From assembly GCF_025144145.1 (NCBI RefSeq), contig NZ_CP083546.1, positions 3,878,001 to 3,942,000 of the forward strand: a stretch of 64,000 nt of DNA, written 5' to 3'. How positions within the stretch are numbered: position 1 is the stretch's first letter; each line of letters begins with the position of its first letter. The notes beneath the pieces were generated by a model that was not told the origin of the DNA, searched no databases, and was given only the letters and a program-made list of their open reading frames with translations. This stretch comes from Leisingera sp. M658. GTDB lineage: Bacteria > Pseudomonadota > Alphaproteobacteria > Rhodobacterales > Rhodobacteraceae. A program made the position numbers and the translations under genes. Below, in pieces: positions 1 through 8,769 of this stretch.

Positions 1-890
1 ATCGCCGCCAGCAGGTATTTCTTGGAATACCGCTTGCCCAGATAGCCCGCCAGCAGCGTGCCGCCCACATTGGCCGCCCCGATCAATGAGATCGCAGCCG
101 CCCCCAGCGCAGAGGTGGTGGTAATGCCCAATGAGTGCAGCGCCCCGCCCGGCAGGATCGGTCCGCACATCTCGGTCACGAACGCCGGGAAATGCGCTGT
201 GACAAAAGCCAGCTGATAGCCGCAGCTGAAAAAGCCGAGGAAGATCAGCGTGTAAGACGGGTCCTTGAAAGCCTTCACCAGGATCGCGCCCATGCTCTCT
301 TCCAGCTCTGCCTTGCCGGCGGTCTCCGGCGCCCGCATCAGCGGCAGCAAGGCAATCAGCGCCAGCACCACACCCGCAAACACCAGAAAAATCGTCTGCC
401 AGGGCAGAAAGCCCAGCATCCACTCCGCCGTGGGTGCACCGAAAATCTGCCCCGCGGACCCTGCTGCGGTGACAATCGCCAGCGACATCGAGCGGTTCTC
501 GTCGGAACTCGCCCGCCCGACAACCGCCAGCACCACGCCAAAACCGGTGCCCGCAATGCCAAAGCCCACCAGCCATTCATAGCTTTGCATTTCAAACGGC
601 GTCGTCGCCCAGGAGCTCAGCACCAGCCCGGCCGCATAGACAATTGCCCCCATGACGATCGCCTTGCGGTCGCCGACCTTCTCGGCGATGGCGCCGAATA
701 TCGGCTGGCCGATGCCCCAGGCCAGGTTCTGAATGGCAATCGCCAATGAGAACTCCGAGCGCAGCCAGCCGAACTCCTCAGCAATCGGGATCTGGAACAC
801 CCCGAACGAGGCCCGCACCGCAAAGCTCACCATGATGATAATGCAGCCGACGATCAGAACGGGGGTAAACAGCGGCGCGGGACGGTCCAT
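1..890 (-). CDS. MFS transporter, 3' end outside the window
   Basis: Reading leftward from an ATG at 890 there is an uninterrupted frame to the window edge (about 296 codons). It begins MDRPAPLFTPVLIVGC and carries alternating hydrophobic segments. The motif between the second and third segments (GQPIFGAIAEKVGDRKA) fits the MFS loop signature G-x3-D-R/K. A larger loop near residue 200 (APETAGKAELEESMG) separates the two six-helix halves. The protein resembles the monocarboxylate/oxalate-formate-type MFS carriers, but the substrate cannot be read from the sequence. It is divergent from zapE, with a 193-bp shared upstream region that holds an AT-rich inverted repeat (960-984). Confidence 0.85.
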   Translation of the reverse strand, partial: MDRPAPLFTPVLIVGCIIIMVSFAVRASFGVFQIPIAEEFGWLRSEFSLAIAIQNLAWGIGQPIFGAIAEKVGDRKAIVMGAIVYAAGLVLSSWATTPFEMQSYEWLVGFGIAGTGFGVVLAVVGRASSDENRSMSLAIVTAAGSAGQIFGAPTAEWMLGFLPWQTIFLVFAGVVLALIALLPLMRAPETAGKAELEESMGAILVKAFKDPSYTLIFLGFFSCGYQLAFVTAHFPAFVTEMCGPILPGGALHSLGITTTSALGAAAISLIGAANVGGTLLAGYLGKRYSKKYLLAA

Positions 891-959
891 GGGGTCTCTC
901 CTGACAGGCCGCGCAACCCTCGGGGAAATTTGCCTCACGGTCAAATCAGGAATATTGCG

Positions 960-984
960 CACATCATTAAGAATTATTGATGTG
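960..984. promoter_or_regulatory. AT-rich inverted repeat, possible operator
   Basis: CACATCA and TGATGTG form 7-bp arms around an AT-rich centre in which three more pairs match. The repeat lies in the divergent region between the MFS gene (start 890) and zapE (start 1084). It stands out against the GC-rich surroundings and has the size of a dimeric repressor site. No regulator gene is adjacent, so the cognate factor is unknown. Confidence 0.4.
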
Positions 985-1083
985 AAGCCGGCACTTCCCG
1001 GCCGCCATCCAATCCTGCACTCTTCCTGCACCTGGGTCACTGCGGCGCTTCCCATCCCCAGCGCCCCGCGCTATCCCTGTCCC

Positions 1084-2157
1084 ATGACCCATCTGACCAC
1101 GCTGTACCGGCAGAAGATCGACGCGGGCGAATTGAAGCCCGATCCGGCCCAGGAGGCCGTGCTTCCCCATTTCGACCGCATCGCCGAAGGGCTGATGGCG
1201 CCGCCGGTGAAACGCGGTTTCTTCCGCAAGGCGGAATATGAACCGGTCCAGGGGCTCTACCTCTGGGGCGGGGTGGGCCGCGGCAAGTCGATGCTGATGG
1301 ATCTGTTTGTCGACAGCCTGGAGGACATCCCCGCCCGCCGGGTGCACTTCCACGCCTTCATGCAGGAAATCCACACCCAATTGCACGAAGCCCGCCAAAG
1401 CGGGGTGGAGGATGCGCTGGCCCCGGTGGCCAAGGCGGTTGCGGACTCGGTGCGCCTGCTGGCCTTTGACGAGATGCAGATCACCGACATCACCGACGCG
1501 ATGATCGTGGGACGCCTGTTCGAGGCGCTGTTTGCCGCCGGCGTCACCGTGATCACAACTTCCAACCGGGTGCCGGACGACCTGTATAAAAACGGGCTGA
1601 ACCGGCAGCTGTTCCTGCCCTTCATTGATCTCATCAAGGTTCAGATGCACGTGCATGAGATGGTCAGCCCGACCGATTACCGCCAGCACCGTCTGACCGG
1701 TGCCCAGGTCTATTTCGCCCCCGTCGATACCGAGGCCCGCGCGCAGATCCGCGCCATCTGGACCGATCTTTCCGGTGGCCCGGCGCAGCCGCTGACGCTG
1801 GAGGTGAAGGGCCGCGAAGTGACCTTGCCCGCCTTCCGCAACGGGGTCGCGCGCGCCGCCTTCTATGATCTGTGCGGCAAGATGCTGGGTCCCGGCGACT
1901 ATCTCGCCATCGCCGAAGAGGTGAAGGTGCTGGTGCTGGAGGACATCCCCCGTCTCTCCCGTAACAACTTCAACGAGGCCCGGCGCTTTGTGACCCTGAT
2001 TGATGCCCTGTACGAGGCCAAGGTGCGGCTGATCTGCTCGGCGGCGGCGCAGCCTGAAATGCTTTATGTCGAGGGCGAAGGCACCTTTGAGTTCGAACGC
2101 ACAGCCTCGCGCCTGCGCGAAATGCAGGACAAGGATTGGGGAGCCGCCACCCTATGA
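1084..2157 (+). CDS. zapE: Cell division protein ZapE (AFG1-like ATPase)
   Basis: A 357-residue AFG1/ZapE-family P-loop ATPase. Walker A is GGVGRGKS at about residues 62-69 and Walker B is LLAFDEMQ at about 125-132, followed by the family signature TDITDAMIVGRL. The start MTHLTTLYRQK is the usual N-terminus; the frame is open further upstream, but that extension runs through the promoter region and does not look like protein. In E. coli ZapE binds FtsZ and acts in division under stress, and the yeast homologue works in protein quality control. The stop overlaps the ATG of the next gene (ATGA), so the two are probably translated together. Confidence 0.95.
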   Translation: MTHLTTLYRQKIDAGELKPDPAQEAVLPHFDRIAEGLMAPPVKRGFFRKAEYEPVQGLYLWGGVGRGKSMLMDLFVDSLEDIPARRVHFHAFMQEIHTQLHEARQSGVEDALAPVAKAVADSVRLLAFDEMQITDITDAMIVGRLFEALFAAGVTVITTSNRVPDDLYKNGLNRQLFLPFIDLIKVQMHVHEMVSPTDYRQHRLTGAQVYFAPVDTEARAQIRAIWTDLSGGPAQPLTLEVKGREVTLPAFRNGVARAAFYDLCGKMLGPGDYLAIAEEVKVLVLEDIPRLSRNNFNEARRFVTLIDALYEAKVRLICSAAAQPEMLYVEGEGTFEFERTASRLREMQDKDWGAATL

Positions 2158-3059
2158 TTGTCCGCGATACGCCCAGCCGCTGGGAGATTTTTCTGATCCT
2201 GAACGGGTCGGTGGTGCCGCGCATCCTGCCCAATATCATCGGCGCCGCGCTTTGGGCGCTCTTGGTGCTGGTGCTGGACCGCTACATTGTTGCGATGCCG
2301 CAGATTTCCATCGGCGCCATGGGGGTGTTCGGCCTGTCGCTGTCGCTGTTCCTCAGCTTTCGCAACAACGCCGCCTATGACCGCTGGTGGGAGGCGCGCA
2401 AGATCTGGGGCCGCATGGTCTCGGACGTGCGCAGCCTGGCGCAGGAGCTGCGGATCTTTGCCGGCCAAGGCCCGGATGAGGATTACATCCTGACCCGCAT
2501 TCTGGCCTTTCACCACCTGCACCGCGCCCAGCTGCGCGGCGATGAGGTGGCCGAAACGGTCCACCGCTGGGTCGGCGGTGAAGACGCCGATCAGCTCATG
2601 AAAACGGAAAACAGCCCGAACGCCGCCCTCAGGGACATCGCCACCCGCCTGCGCGGCATGGCCGAGGCGGGCCGTATCGACGGGTTCGGCCAGCGCGCCC
2701 TGGCTGAACGTCTGGCCGCCTTTCCAACTGCGCAGGCCGGCAACGAGCGGCTGCTGACCACGCCCTTGCCTTTCGTCTATTCGCTGCTGGTCTGGCGCAC
2801 CACGTATCTGTACTGCCTGCTGCTGCCCTTTGCCCTTCTGGACAGTGCAGGCTGGTTCGAACCGCTGGTGGCGGCGGTGGTGGCTTATGTGTTCTTCGGC
2901 CTGGCCGAGGTCACCCATGAGCTGGAACACCCGTTCCGCAAACAGGCCAACTCAGTTCCGCTCAGCGCGATGTGCCGGGTGATGGAAATCTCGGTCTGCA
3001 ATGCGCTGGGGCGCGACGTGCCGCCCAAGCTGGAACCCGTGGACTACGTTCTGGACTAG
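2154..3059 (+). CDS. Bestrophin-family (UPF0187) ion channel-like membrane protein
   Basis: A 301-residue protein of the bestrophin/UPF0187 family. Hydrophobic segments lie at about residues 25-50, 55-72 and 225-265. Family signatures include FRNNAAYDRWWEARK after the second segment and HELEHPF near residue 265, where bestrophins carry acidic residues lining the channel. Bacterial homologues such as KpBest form pentameric cation channels; transport by this protein is inferred from the family. The start overlaps the zapE stop by 4 bp, which argues for an operon. The downstream junction with folC is convergent. Confidence 0.88.
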   Translation: MIVRDTPSRWEIFLILNGSVVPRILPNIIGAALWALLVLVLDRYIVAMPQISIGAMGVFGLSLSLFLSFRNNAAYDRWWEARKIWGRMVSDVRSLAQELRIFAGQGPDEDYILTRILAFHHLHRAQLRGDEVAETVHRWVGGEDADQLMKTENSPNAALRDIATRLRGMAEAGRIDGFGQRALAERLAAFPTAQAGNERLLTTPLPFVYSLLVWRTTYLYCLLLPFALLDSAGWFEPLVAAVVAYVFFGLAEVTHELEHPFRKQANSVPLSAMCRVMEISVCNALGRDVPPKLEPVDYVLD

Positions 3060-3074
3060 TGGCTGAACGGGTCT

Positions 3075-3139
3075 GGGGGCGCTGCCCCCTCGGCCTCACG
3101 GTCTCACCCCCGGGGTATTGAAACCAGAAAGAAGCAGGA
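3075..3139 (+). repeat. GC hairpin plus purine-rich intergenic motif
   Basis: Just after the bestrophin-like gene there is a perfect hairpin, GGGGGC-GCT-GCCCCC (3075-3089), followed by CCCCCGGGGTATTGAAACC and an AGAAAGAAG-like purine tract. A related string (GAGTATTTGGGGAAAGATG) forms the very 3' end of dnaE2 on the minus strand at about 15116-15143. Similar strings are common at roseobacter gene ends in my experience; that last point is recollection, not tested here. Confidence 0.35.
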
Positions 3140-3142
3140 GGC

Positions 3143-3204
3143 GCGCCGCGCCAGCGGCGCCCGGCCCAACGGAGTGAGATCGCCAGATCGAAGCCGGGCG
3201 GGAG
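3143..3204 (+). repeat. Two-hairpin intergenic element, copy A1
   Basis: Hairpin 1 is GCGCCGC-GCCA-GCGGCGC. Then come GCCCAAC, a second small stem containing GATC-GCCA-GATC, and the 3' block GGGCGGGAG. GCCC of the core can pair with GGGC of the 3' block and enclose stem 2. The copy lies between convergent bestrophin and folC genes. Its stem 2 is nearly identical to that of copy A3, 21 kb away on the other strand. Confidence 0.8.
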
Positions 3205-3231
3205 AACCTCCCCCCGCCGAAGCCTCCAGCC

Positions 3232-4503
3232 TCAGCCGTTTTCGCGCAGGATGTGGCCCGCCAGATACAGCGAACCGCAGATCAGTACCCGCGCCTGCGG
3301 GTCCTTGGCGGTGATCGCCTGCAGCGCCGCCAGGGTGCTCTCCGCGGTGCCGGCCTCCATGCCAACCGATTGGGCTGCGGCTTCGGTCTCTTCGGCGCTC
3401 AGCGTGTTGATCTCATCCGGGATCGAAATCGCCGTCAGGCTGGCAACGTGCGGCGCCAGGGGAGCCATGTAGCCGCTCACGTCTTTGGTGTTCAGCATGC
3501 CGCAGATGAGGTGCGTGGGGCGTTCCGGCAGTTTCGCCAGGACATCCGCCAATGCAATACCCGCCGCAGCATTGTGGCCGCCGTCCAGCCACAGCTCTGC
3601 CTCCGGCGCCGCCTCGATCAGCGGACCGGTTTTCAGCCGCTGCATCCGCGCAGGCCATTCGGCGTTCACCATCGCCGCCTCGCAGGCGGCCTCATCCGCG
3701 CCCAGATGGCGCAGCGCCGCCAGCGCAGCACCGGCGTTCTGGACCTGGTGTGCCCCCAGCAATGCCGGCAGCGGCAGGTCCAGCAGGCCGGTTTCATCCT
3801 GGAACACCAGCCGCCCGTGTTCCTGATGCACATGCCACTGCTGGCCATAGGCAATCACCGGCGCGCCAAGACGGGCGGCGGTGGCCTCGATCACTTCCAT
3901 CGCCTCGTCGGGCTGCGGGCCAACCACCACCGGCACGCCGCGCTTGATGATCCCGGCCTTCTCGGTAGCGATCTTGGTCAGCGTGTCGCCCAGGAACTGC
4001 TCATGGTCGATCGAGATCGGGGTGATCACGCTGATCACGGGCTTATCTATCACATTGGTTGCATCCAGGCGCCCGCCCAGGCCCACCTCCAGCAGCGTGC
4101 AGTCCGCCGGGGTGCGGGAAAACGCCAGCAGCCCCGCCACGGTGGTGATCTCGAAATAGGTGATGTTCTCGCCGCCGTTCGCGCCGTAGCATTCGTCCAG
4201 CACCTCAGTCAGATACTGTTCCGATATCAGCTCCCCCGCCAACCGGATCCGCTCATGGAACCGCGCCAGATGCGGCGAAGTATAGGCGTGCGCGCTCTTG
4301 CCCATGCCTTCCAGCCCGGCGCGGATCATCGCCTGGGTCGACCCCTTGCCATTGGTGCCGGCCAGATGGATCACCGGTGGCAGCTTGTCCTGCGGGTTGT
4401 CCAATGCGTCCAGCAGCCGCCAGACCCGGTCCAGCGTCAGGTCGATGATCTTGGGGTGCAGCGCCATCATGCGGGCGAGAATCGCGTCGGAGGTCTGGGT
4501 CAT
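3232..4503 (-). CDS. folC: Bifunctional folylpolyglutamate synthase/dihydrofolate synthase
   Basis: A 423-residue Mur-ligase-family enzyme that adds glutamate to dihydropteroate and folates in the cytoplasm. The ATP loop is GTNGKGS at about residues 49-55. Other family marks are YTSPHL (about 73-78), TYFEITT and LLEVGLGGRLDATNV. I chose the ATG giving MTQTSDAIL; the longer frame upstream covers the hairpin terminator and reads as non-protein sequence. The gene lies 110 bp downstream of accD, a common alphaproteobacterial order, but a strong terminator separates them, so expression may depend on readthrough or its own promoter. Confidence 0.96.
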   Translation of the reverse strand: MTQTSDAILARMMALHPKIIDLTLDRVWRLLDALDNPQDKLPPVIHLAGTNGKGSTQAMIRAGLEGMGKSAHAYTSPHLARFHERIRLAGELISEQYLTEVLDECYGANGGENITYFEITTVAGLLAFSRTPADCTLLEVGLGGRLDATNVIDKPVISVITPISIDHEQFLGDTLTKIATEKAGIIKRGVPVVVGPQPDEAMEVIEATAARLGAPVIAYGQQWHVHQEHGRLVFQDETGLLDLPLPALLGAHQVQNAGAALAALRHLGADEAACEAAMVNAEWPARMQRLKTGPLIEAAPEAELWLDGGHNAAAGIALADVLAKLPERPTHLICGMLNTKDVSGYMAPLAPHVASLTAISIPDEINTLSAEETEAAAQSVGMEAGTAESTLAALQAITAKDPQARVLICGSLYLAGHILRENG

Positions 4504-4540
4504 CAGCCTGGTCCTGTCAGATCGGATAGTCTTGCGTGGC

Positions 4541-4574
4541 AAAAAACAGCGCCCGCCCTGGTAAGGACGGGCGC
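4541..4574 (-). terminator. Rho-independent terminator after accD
   Basis: On the minus strand a 10-bp stem (4549-4558 with 4565-4574, one U-G pair, six-base loop) is followed directly by TGTTTTTTG. It lies between accD (ends 4614) and folC (starts 4503), both on this strand, so it could end the accD transcript or attenuate readthrough into folC. Confidence 0.8.
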
Positions 4575-4613
4575 GGCCCGGCCGGACAGCCGGGCAGGTC
4601 AATATAGACCGGT

Positions 4614-5564
4614 TTATTCGGCAGCTTCTTCGCTGACTGCGGCCTCGGCTGGCGCATTTGCGGCCTTGGCGGGGTCTTCCTCTTCCGGCGAGGGCAGATC
4701 ACCCACCACCTGCGGCGGCAGGCCCATCAGCATCCGGACGATGGTGATCAGCTCACCGCGCATCTCGGTGCGCGAGGTCACCCGGTCCAGCATACCGTGG
4801 TCCAGCAGGTACTCGGCGCGCTGGAACCCCTCGGGCAGCTTTTCGCGGATCGTCTGCTCGATCACCCGCGGCCCGGCAAAGCAGATCAGCGCGTTCGGTT
4901 CGGAAATATGCACGTCGCCCAGCATCGCATAAGACGCCGTCACCCCGCCGGTGGTCGGATGGGTCAGAACCACGATATAGGGCAGGCCCGCCTCTTTCAG
5001 CATCTGCACCGCCACGGTGGTGCGCGGCATCTGCATCAGCGACAGGATGCCTTCCTGCATCCGCGCACCGCCAGCGGCGGAAAACAGCACCAGCGGGCGG
5101 CCCAGCTTCACCGCTTCTTCAGCCGCGGCAATGATCGCATTGCCCACATACATCCCCATCGAGCCGCCCATGTAGGAAAAGTCCTGCGCGGCGGCGATGA
5201 TCGGAGTGCGGCCGATTTCACCGGCGGCCACCAGCATGGCGTCTTTCTCGCCGGTCTTTTTCTGCGCTGCCTTGATCCGGTCGGGGTATTTCTTCTGATC
5301 CTTGAACTTCAGGGGATCGGCCAGCGGTTCCGGCACCGCAACCTCGGTGAACACACCGCCGTCAAACAGCGCGGTGAACCGGTCGCGCGGCGTGATATGC
5401 ATGTGATGGCCGCAGCTGGTGCAGACATTCTGATTGTCGCTCAGCTCGCGGTGAAACAGCATGGTGCCGCATTCATCGCATTTCTGCCAAAGGTTCTCGG
5501 GCACTTCACGGCGCGAAAAGATCGAGTTGATCTTGGGTCGTACGTAGTTGGTGATCCAGTTCAT
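4614..5564 (-). CDS. accD: Acetyl-CoA carboxylase carboxyltransferase subunit beta
   Basis: A 316-residue beta subunit of the carboxyltransferase that, with AccA, moves CO2 from biotin to acetyl-CoA to give malonyl-CoA, the first step of fatty-acid synthesis. The N-terminal four-cysteine zinc finger is visible (C29, C32, C48, C51: CDECGTM and CTSCGHH). It is followed by the crotonase-like fold with [12 protein letters not shown] and [11 protein letters not shown]. The start [11 protein letters not shown] is typical; the upstream frame extension is not. The C-terminus after about residue 285 is a Glu/Ala-rich tail common in Rhodobacteraceae. A terminator follows 40 bp downstream. Confidence 0.97.
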   Translation of the reverse strand: MNWITNYVRPKINSIFSRREVPENLWQKCDECGTMLFHRELSDNQNVCTSCGHHMHITPRDRFTALFDGGVFTEVAVPEPLADPLKFKDQKKYPDRIKAAQKKTGEKDAMLVAAGEIGRTPIIAAAQDFSYMGGSMGMYVGNAIIAAAEEAVKLGRPLVLFSAAGGARMQEGILSLMQMPRTTVAVQMLKEAGLPYIVVLTHPTTGGVTASYAMLGDVHISEPNALICFAGPRVIEQTIREKLPEGFQRAEYLLDHGMLDRVTSRTEMRGELITIVRMLMGLPPQVVGDLPSPEEEDPAKAANAPAEAAVSEEAAE

Positions 5565-5627
5565 ATTGCTTGCCTCTCCGGGGGCGCGGTTTGCCCCCCA
5601 GATAAGGCGCCTTGGCCGCAATTGCAA

Positions 5628-6542
5628 TCAGCGGCGTATGGCAAGCCGTGCGCAAAGCCAGCTGACCAGCATCAGCGCAAAGTCCACCGCCATCCACGGG
5701 CGCAGCGCCTGAACATCGGCCATCTCGAAGGGGATCAGATACAGCGCCAGCCCGTTCAGGCTGGTCGGCGAGGCAAACAGCAGCAAAGCAGTAACGTTGT
5801 TGAAGAAATGCACCGCCATCGCCGGCCCCAGGGTACCGGCCCGCGCTGTCAGATCCGCCATCAGCACCCCGAACAATCCGGCCCAGACCGTGATCAGCAG
5901 CGCATTCTCCCCAGCCTCGGCAGGCAGATAATGCCCTAGCGCAAACAGCGCCGACGGCCCCAACAGCCACACCGCCGGGCTGCGGAACCGCGCCGCCAGC
6001 GCCTGCTGGATATAACCGCGGAACAGGATCTCCTCTGCGGAGGTCTGCACCAGCACCGCAGCAATGGACAACGGCAGAATGCCCAGCCAGGTCCAGACCG
6101 GCAGGTTCGGGGTCATCGCCGGCCCCATACTGTAGGGCGGCAGCAGCATGATCAGCACGCTTAAGCCCAGCAGATACAGGCTGACCTTTCCGAACTGCCA
6201 GACCAGCGGCACCAGATGCCCCGTGACGGTGGCAAAGCTGCGCTGGTGGAACAGCCGCGCCGCCATGGCTACGCCCAGCGAAAGAAAGGCAAAGCTGCCC
6301 AGAAGCACCAGCATAGCGCCGGGTGTGCTGCCGTCACCCAGCCCCTGCAGCCAGGCACCGGGGAACAGGCCCGCCACCATCACCTGCAGCGCCGCGGTCA
6401 TCGCAAAGCTGACCGCCGCCACCAGCACCAGCCCCAAAAGCAGCCGCCACAGTGCGGGCTGCAGCCGGGCAAAGCGCACCAAGGCCTCATGCGCCCTGTA
6501 ACTGTGCCCGTCGCTGTACCGGTTTCTGTGCCTGTGCTGCAT
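5628..6542 (-). CDS. CPBP-family intramembrane metalloprotease
   Basis: A 304-residue polytopic membrane protein with a C-terminal CPBP (CAAX protease/bacteriocin-processing, PF02517) domain. The three motifs are present: EEILFR (E180-E181, R185), FALGH and HFFNN. These supply the glutamates and histidines that bind metal in Rce1-type proteases. About seven hydrophobic segments are visible. The start MQHRHRNRYS was preferred over an upstream one because the preceding residues look like untranslated sequence. accD starts 63 bp downstream on the same strand. The substrate is unknown. Confidence 0.87.
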   Translation of the reverse strand: MQHRHRNRYSDGHSYRAHEALVRFARLQPALWRLLLGLVLVAAVSFAMTAALQVMVAGLFPGAWLQGLGDGSTPGAMLVLLGSFAFLSLGVAMAARLFHQRSFATVTGHLVPLVWQFGKVSLYLLGLSVLIMLLPPYSMGPAMTPNLPVWTWLGILPLSIAAVLVQTSAEEILFRGYIQQALAARFRSPAVWLLGPSALFALGHYLPAEAGENALLITVWAGLFGVLMADLTARAGTLGPAMAVHFFNNVTALLLFASPTSLNGLALYLIPFEMADVQALRPWMAVDFALMLVSWLCARLAIRR

Positions 6543-6696
6543 GTGTCCTCCGGCTGGAATGGCGGCAAATTGCACCAACGTTATGCATTGCTGCAACGCC
6601 ATGGCAAGGCAGACAGCCCGGCGCACGGTTCACACTTGCCGCACAGCAGCCCGGCCCGTAGTAAAATTGTCAAAAACAAGACTGGCAGGGATAGCA

Positions 6697-7521
6697 GTGA
6701 CCAGAATAAGCAACGGGAAACCCGTGTCTTTTTCGCTCCCCGGCGGAAAGGCGCCAAGACTGCGCAGGGCTGCAGCCGCAGCCGCGCTGGCCGGCCTGGC
6801 CCTGGCAGGATGCAGCCCCGCCCCCACAGGCATGTCCTTTGCCGCCCGCGTATCCGGCCCGGCGCCGCGCCTCAGCGGCCAGGTGATGTCCTTTGCCGGC
6901 GGCGGCGTGCTGCTGGCTGCCCCGGAAACCTTTTGCTTTGACCGGCGCAGCAGCACGGCGGATGACAGCGGCGGTTTTGCCTTGATTGCCCATTGCAGCC
7001 GGCTGGACCGGAACCGCTGGTTCGGCTCCCGTAATGCGGCCGTGCTGACTGCCTCGATCGGTCCGGCACAACAAGACGCCGCAGCCCCGCAAGCGGCTGA
7101 TATCGTGGCCATGTTCCCCGGCGCCACGCTGCTGGAAACCCGCGACGACCAGTTGCTGCCGCTGGTCCGGCTGGAATTCCCCGAAGCCGTCGCCGAAGGG
7201 GCCAGCCCGGTCCACTGGCGCGGCGCCTTTGTGCTCGACCGGCATCTGGTCGCCCTGGCGCTTTACGCGCCGGAGGGCAGCCGCGCCCTGGGCCGTCAGG
7301 GAGCTGCGCTGCTGAACGAAGTGACCCACCGCTCGCTGGAAGCCTCCACCCTGCCGGATCTTGAGGAAGCCGGCGCGGTGCTGCCCAAAGGCCCCCGGCA
7401 GTCCCTGCGCCCCCTGGCACGGCCCGCAGCGGCAGCCGCCGGCGCCCCGGAAACCGGCGCCACGCCTGCCCTGCGTAAAAAACGCGGGCTTGGCCAGCGG
7501 ATTGCCGGTTTATTTCAATAG
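6697..7521 (+). CDS. Putative lipoprotein of unknown function
   Basis: A 274-residue protein if started at the GTG at 6697, which has an AGGGA-like ribosome site a few bases upstream. The N-terminus is a signal peptide (basic residues, then an Ala/Leu core) ending in the lipobox LALAGC, so the mature protein should begin at that cysteine. A globular domain of about 180 residues follows, and the C-terminus is Pro/Ala-rich and ends in a basic stretch (RKKRGLGQR). I recognise no domain. The frame is open upstream of 6697, but the residues there precede a complete signal peptide and look spurious. Confidence 0.7.
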   Translation: MTRISNGKPVSFSLPGGKAPRLRRAAAAAALAGLALAGCSPAPTGMSFAARVSGPAPRLSGQVMSFAGGGVLLAAPETFCFDRRSSTADDSGGFALIAHCSRLDRNRWFGSRNAAVLTASIGPAQQDAAAPQAADIVAMFPGATLLETRDDQLLPLVRLEFPEAVAEGASPVHWRGAFVLDRHLVALALYAPEGSRALGRQGAALLNEVTHRSLEASTLPDLEEAGAVLPKGPRQSLRPLARPAAAAAGAPETGATPALRKKRGLGQRIAGLFQ

Positions 7522-7610
7522 CCGCCAGCGGTTACACTGGCGCCAGCGCCCGCCGCGTTACCGCACGGGCCGGACTCCGCAATACGGCGCAACAGGCAAG
7601 AGAGAGCACG

Positions 7611-8372
7611 ATGGGCAGGATCATGGACCGGCTGCTGCACCTGCGCAGCCTGCGCCGCTGGCGCGCAGCCGCAGAAGAGTCGGCCCGCGCGCCGCTGTCT
7701 GAACTGCGCCGCCAGCGCAATCAGGCCCGCCAGCTGCGCACCCATCTGGACCGGCTGATCCACACCGCCGACGGCCGCCTGGCGCTGCCGCAGATCGGCT
7801 CCTCCTTCTTTCCGCGTCCGCATGGCACCGATTGGTCCTGGCGTCCGGAGCTGTGGCGCGGGCCGCTGCCCGAATGCGGGCTGTCCTCCGTTCCCGCCAA
7901 GGCCCGGCTCGGCGATGAGGCGCAGCTGTTTCACGATTGCGCCTTCTCCGAACTGACCCTGCGCCAGCTGCGCAACACCCGCGAAGAAGACCTCGCCCCC
8001 TTCGGTCTGCGCATGGATGTGTTCCAATTCGATGGATCGTTCCTGTCGCTGGTGATCGACCTGCCGCCCGCTGCTGCCAACGGCATGACCCGGCAGCATC
8101 TGCTGCGGATCGACAGCATTATCGAATCCGAAAAACCGATCGAGATTTTTGCCCGGCTCAACATCCAGCACGGTCCCAATACCGAACAGATCGTGCGCGA
8201 GCTGCCGCAGGAGCAAAAGAACATCGTGGTGGAGTTCGATCTGGCCTATTCCAAGCTGAACGAGAAGCGGATCGAAAAGATCTGGCTTGATCTGATATTT
8301 GAAGCGCCGGATATGAACCAGGTGATCCTGCGCGACCTGACCTTCTCGCGCCACCGCCGCGCGGCGATCTGA
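7611..8372 (+). CDS. DUF6478-type protein
   Basis: A 253-residue cytoplasmic protein of the kind annotated as DUF6478 in Rhodobacteraceae. It begins with a basic helical stretch (MDRLLHLRSLRRWRAAAEE) and has HGTDWSWRPELWRGPL near residue 70 and DLAYSKLNEKRIEKIW near 215. The last residues (RDLTFSRHRRAAI) are typical of the family. Function is unknown. Start 7611 follows GAGAGAG; an in-frame ATG four codons later is possible. The next gene begins 12 bp downstream, and the pair is probably one operon. Confidence 0.78.
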   Translation: MGRIMDRLLHLRSLRRWRAAAEESARAPLSELRRQRNQARQLRTHLDRLIHTADGRLALPQIGSSFFPRPHGTDWSWRPELWRGPLPECGLSSVPAKARLGDEAQLFHDCAFSELTLRQLRNTREEDLAPFGLRMDVFQFDGSFLSLVIDLPPAAANGMTRQHLLRIDSIIESEKPIEIFARLNIQHGPNTEQIVRELPQEQKNIVVEFDLAYSKLNEKRIEKIWLDLIFEAPDMNQVILRDLTFSRHRRAAI

Positions 8373-8384
8373 GGAACCTGAGCC

Positions 8385-8762
8385 ATGAGCGACCTGTCAC
8401 TGACCAAAATCCGCTTCCGCAACGGCATCTGGGAGGGCCGGATCAGCAACGCCCCCGCCAGCGGCGCAAGGCCCGAGATTTCCGTGATGTTCCAGGATCA
8501 GCCGGTGGCCGATGCAAAACTGAACGAAGGCCAGGCAGGCGGCGAATGGCTGATCTCAGTACCGGTCCCCGCCGAGGCATTGGCCGACGGGGTGCAGACT
8601 TTCGTGATATTCGATGCCGCCGGCGGCACCCGTCTGGGCGATTTCACCCTGATCGCCGGGGAGGCGGTGGCGGACGATCTGCGCGCCGAGGTCGAACTGC
8701 TGCGCGCAGAACTCGACATGCTGAAACGCGCCTTCCGCCGCCACTGCCTGGAAACCACCTGA
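8385..8762 (+). CDS. Conserved hypothetical protein paired with the DUF6478 gene
   Basis: A 125-residue protein beginning MSDLSLTKIRFRNGIWEG. The first 90 residues look like a beta-rich domain. The C-terminus (ADDLRAEVELLRAELDMLKRAF) has leucine heptads and should form a coiled coil, suggesting oligomerisation or a partner. I do not recognise a characterised family. It follows the DUF6478 gene by 12 bp with a GAGG-type ribosome site, so the two may act together. It ends 7 bp from the convergent PEP-mutase-like gene. Confidence 0.72.
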   Translation: MSDLSLTKIRFRNGIWEGRISNAPASGARPEISVMFQDQPVADAKLNEGQAGGEWLISVPVPAEALADGVQTFVIFDAAGGTRLGDFTLIAGEAVADDLRAEVELLRAELDMLKRAFRRHCLETT

Positions 8763-8769
8763 GCGGCGG

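Noticed and set aside
3253-4932. Long plus-strand open frame across folC and accD
   Set aside because: It runs antisense to two well-defined genes and through the terminator between them; no domain is recognisable.
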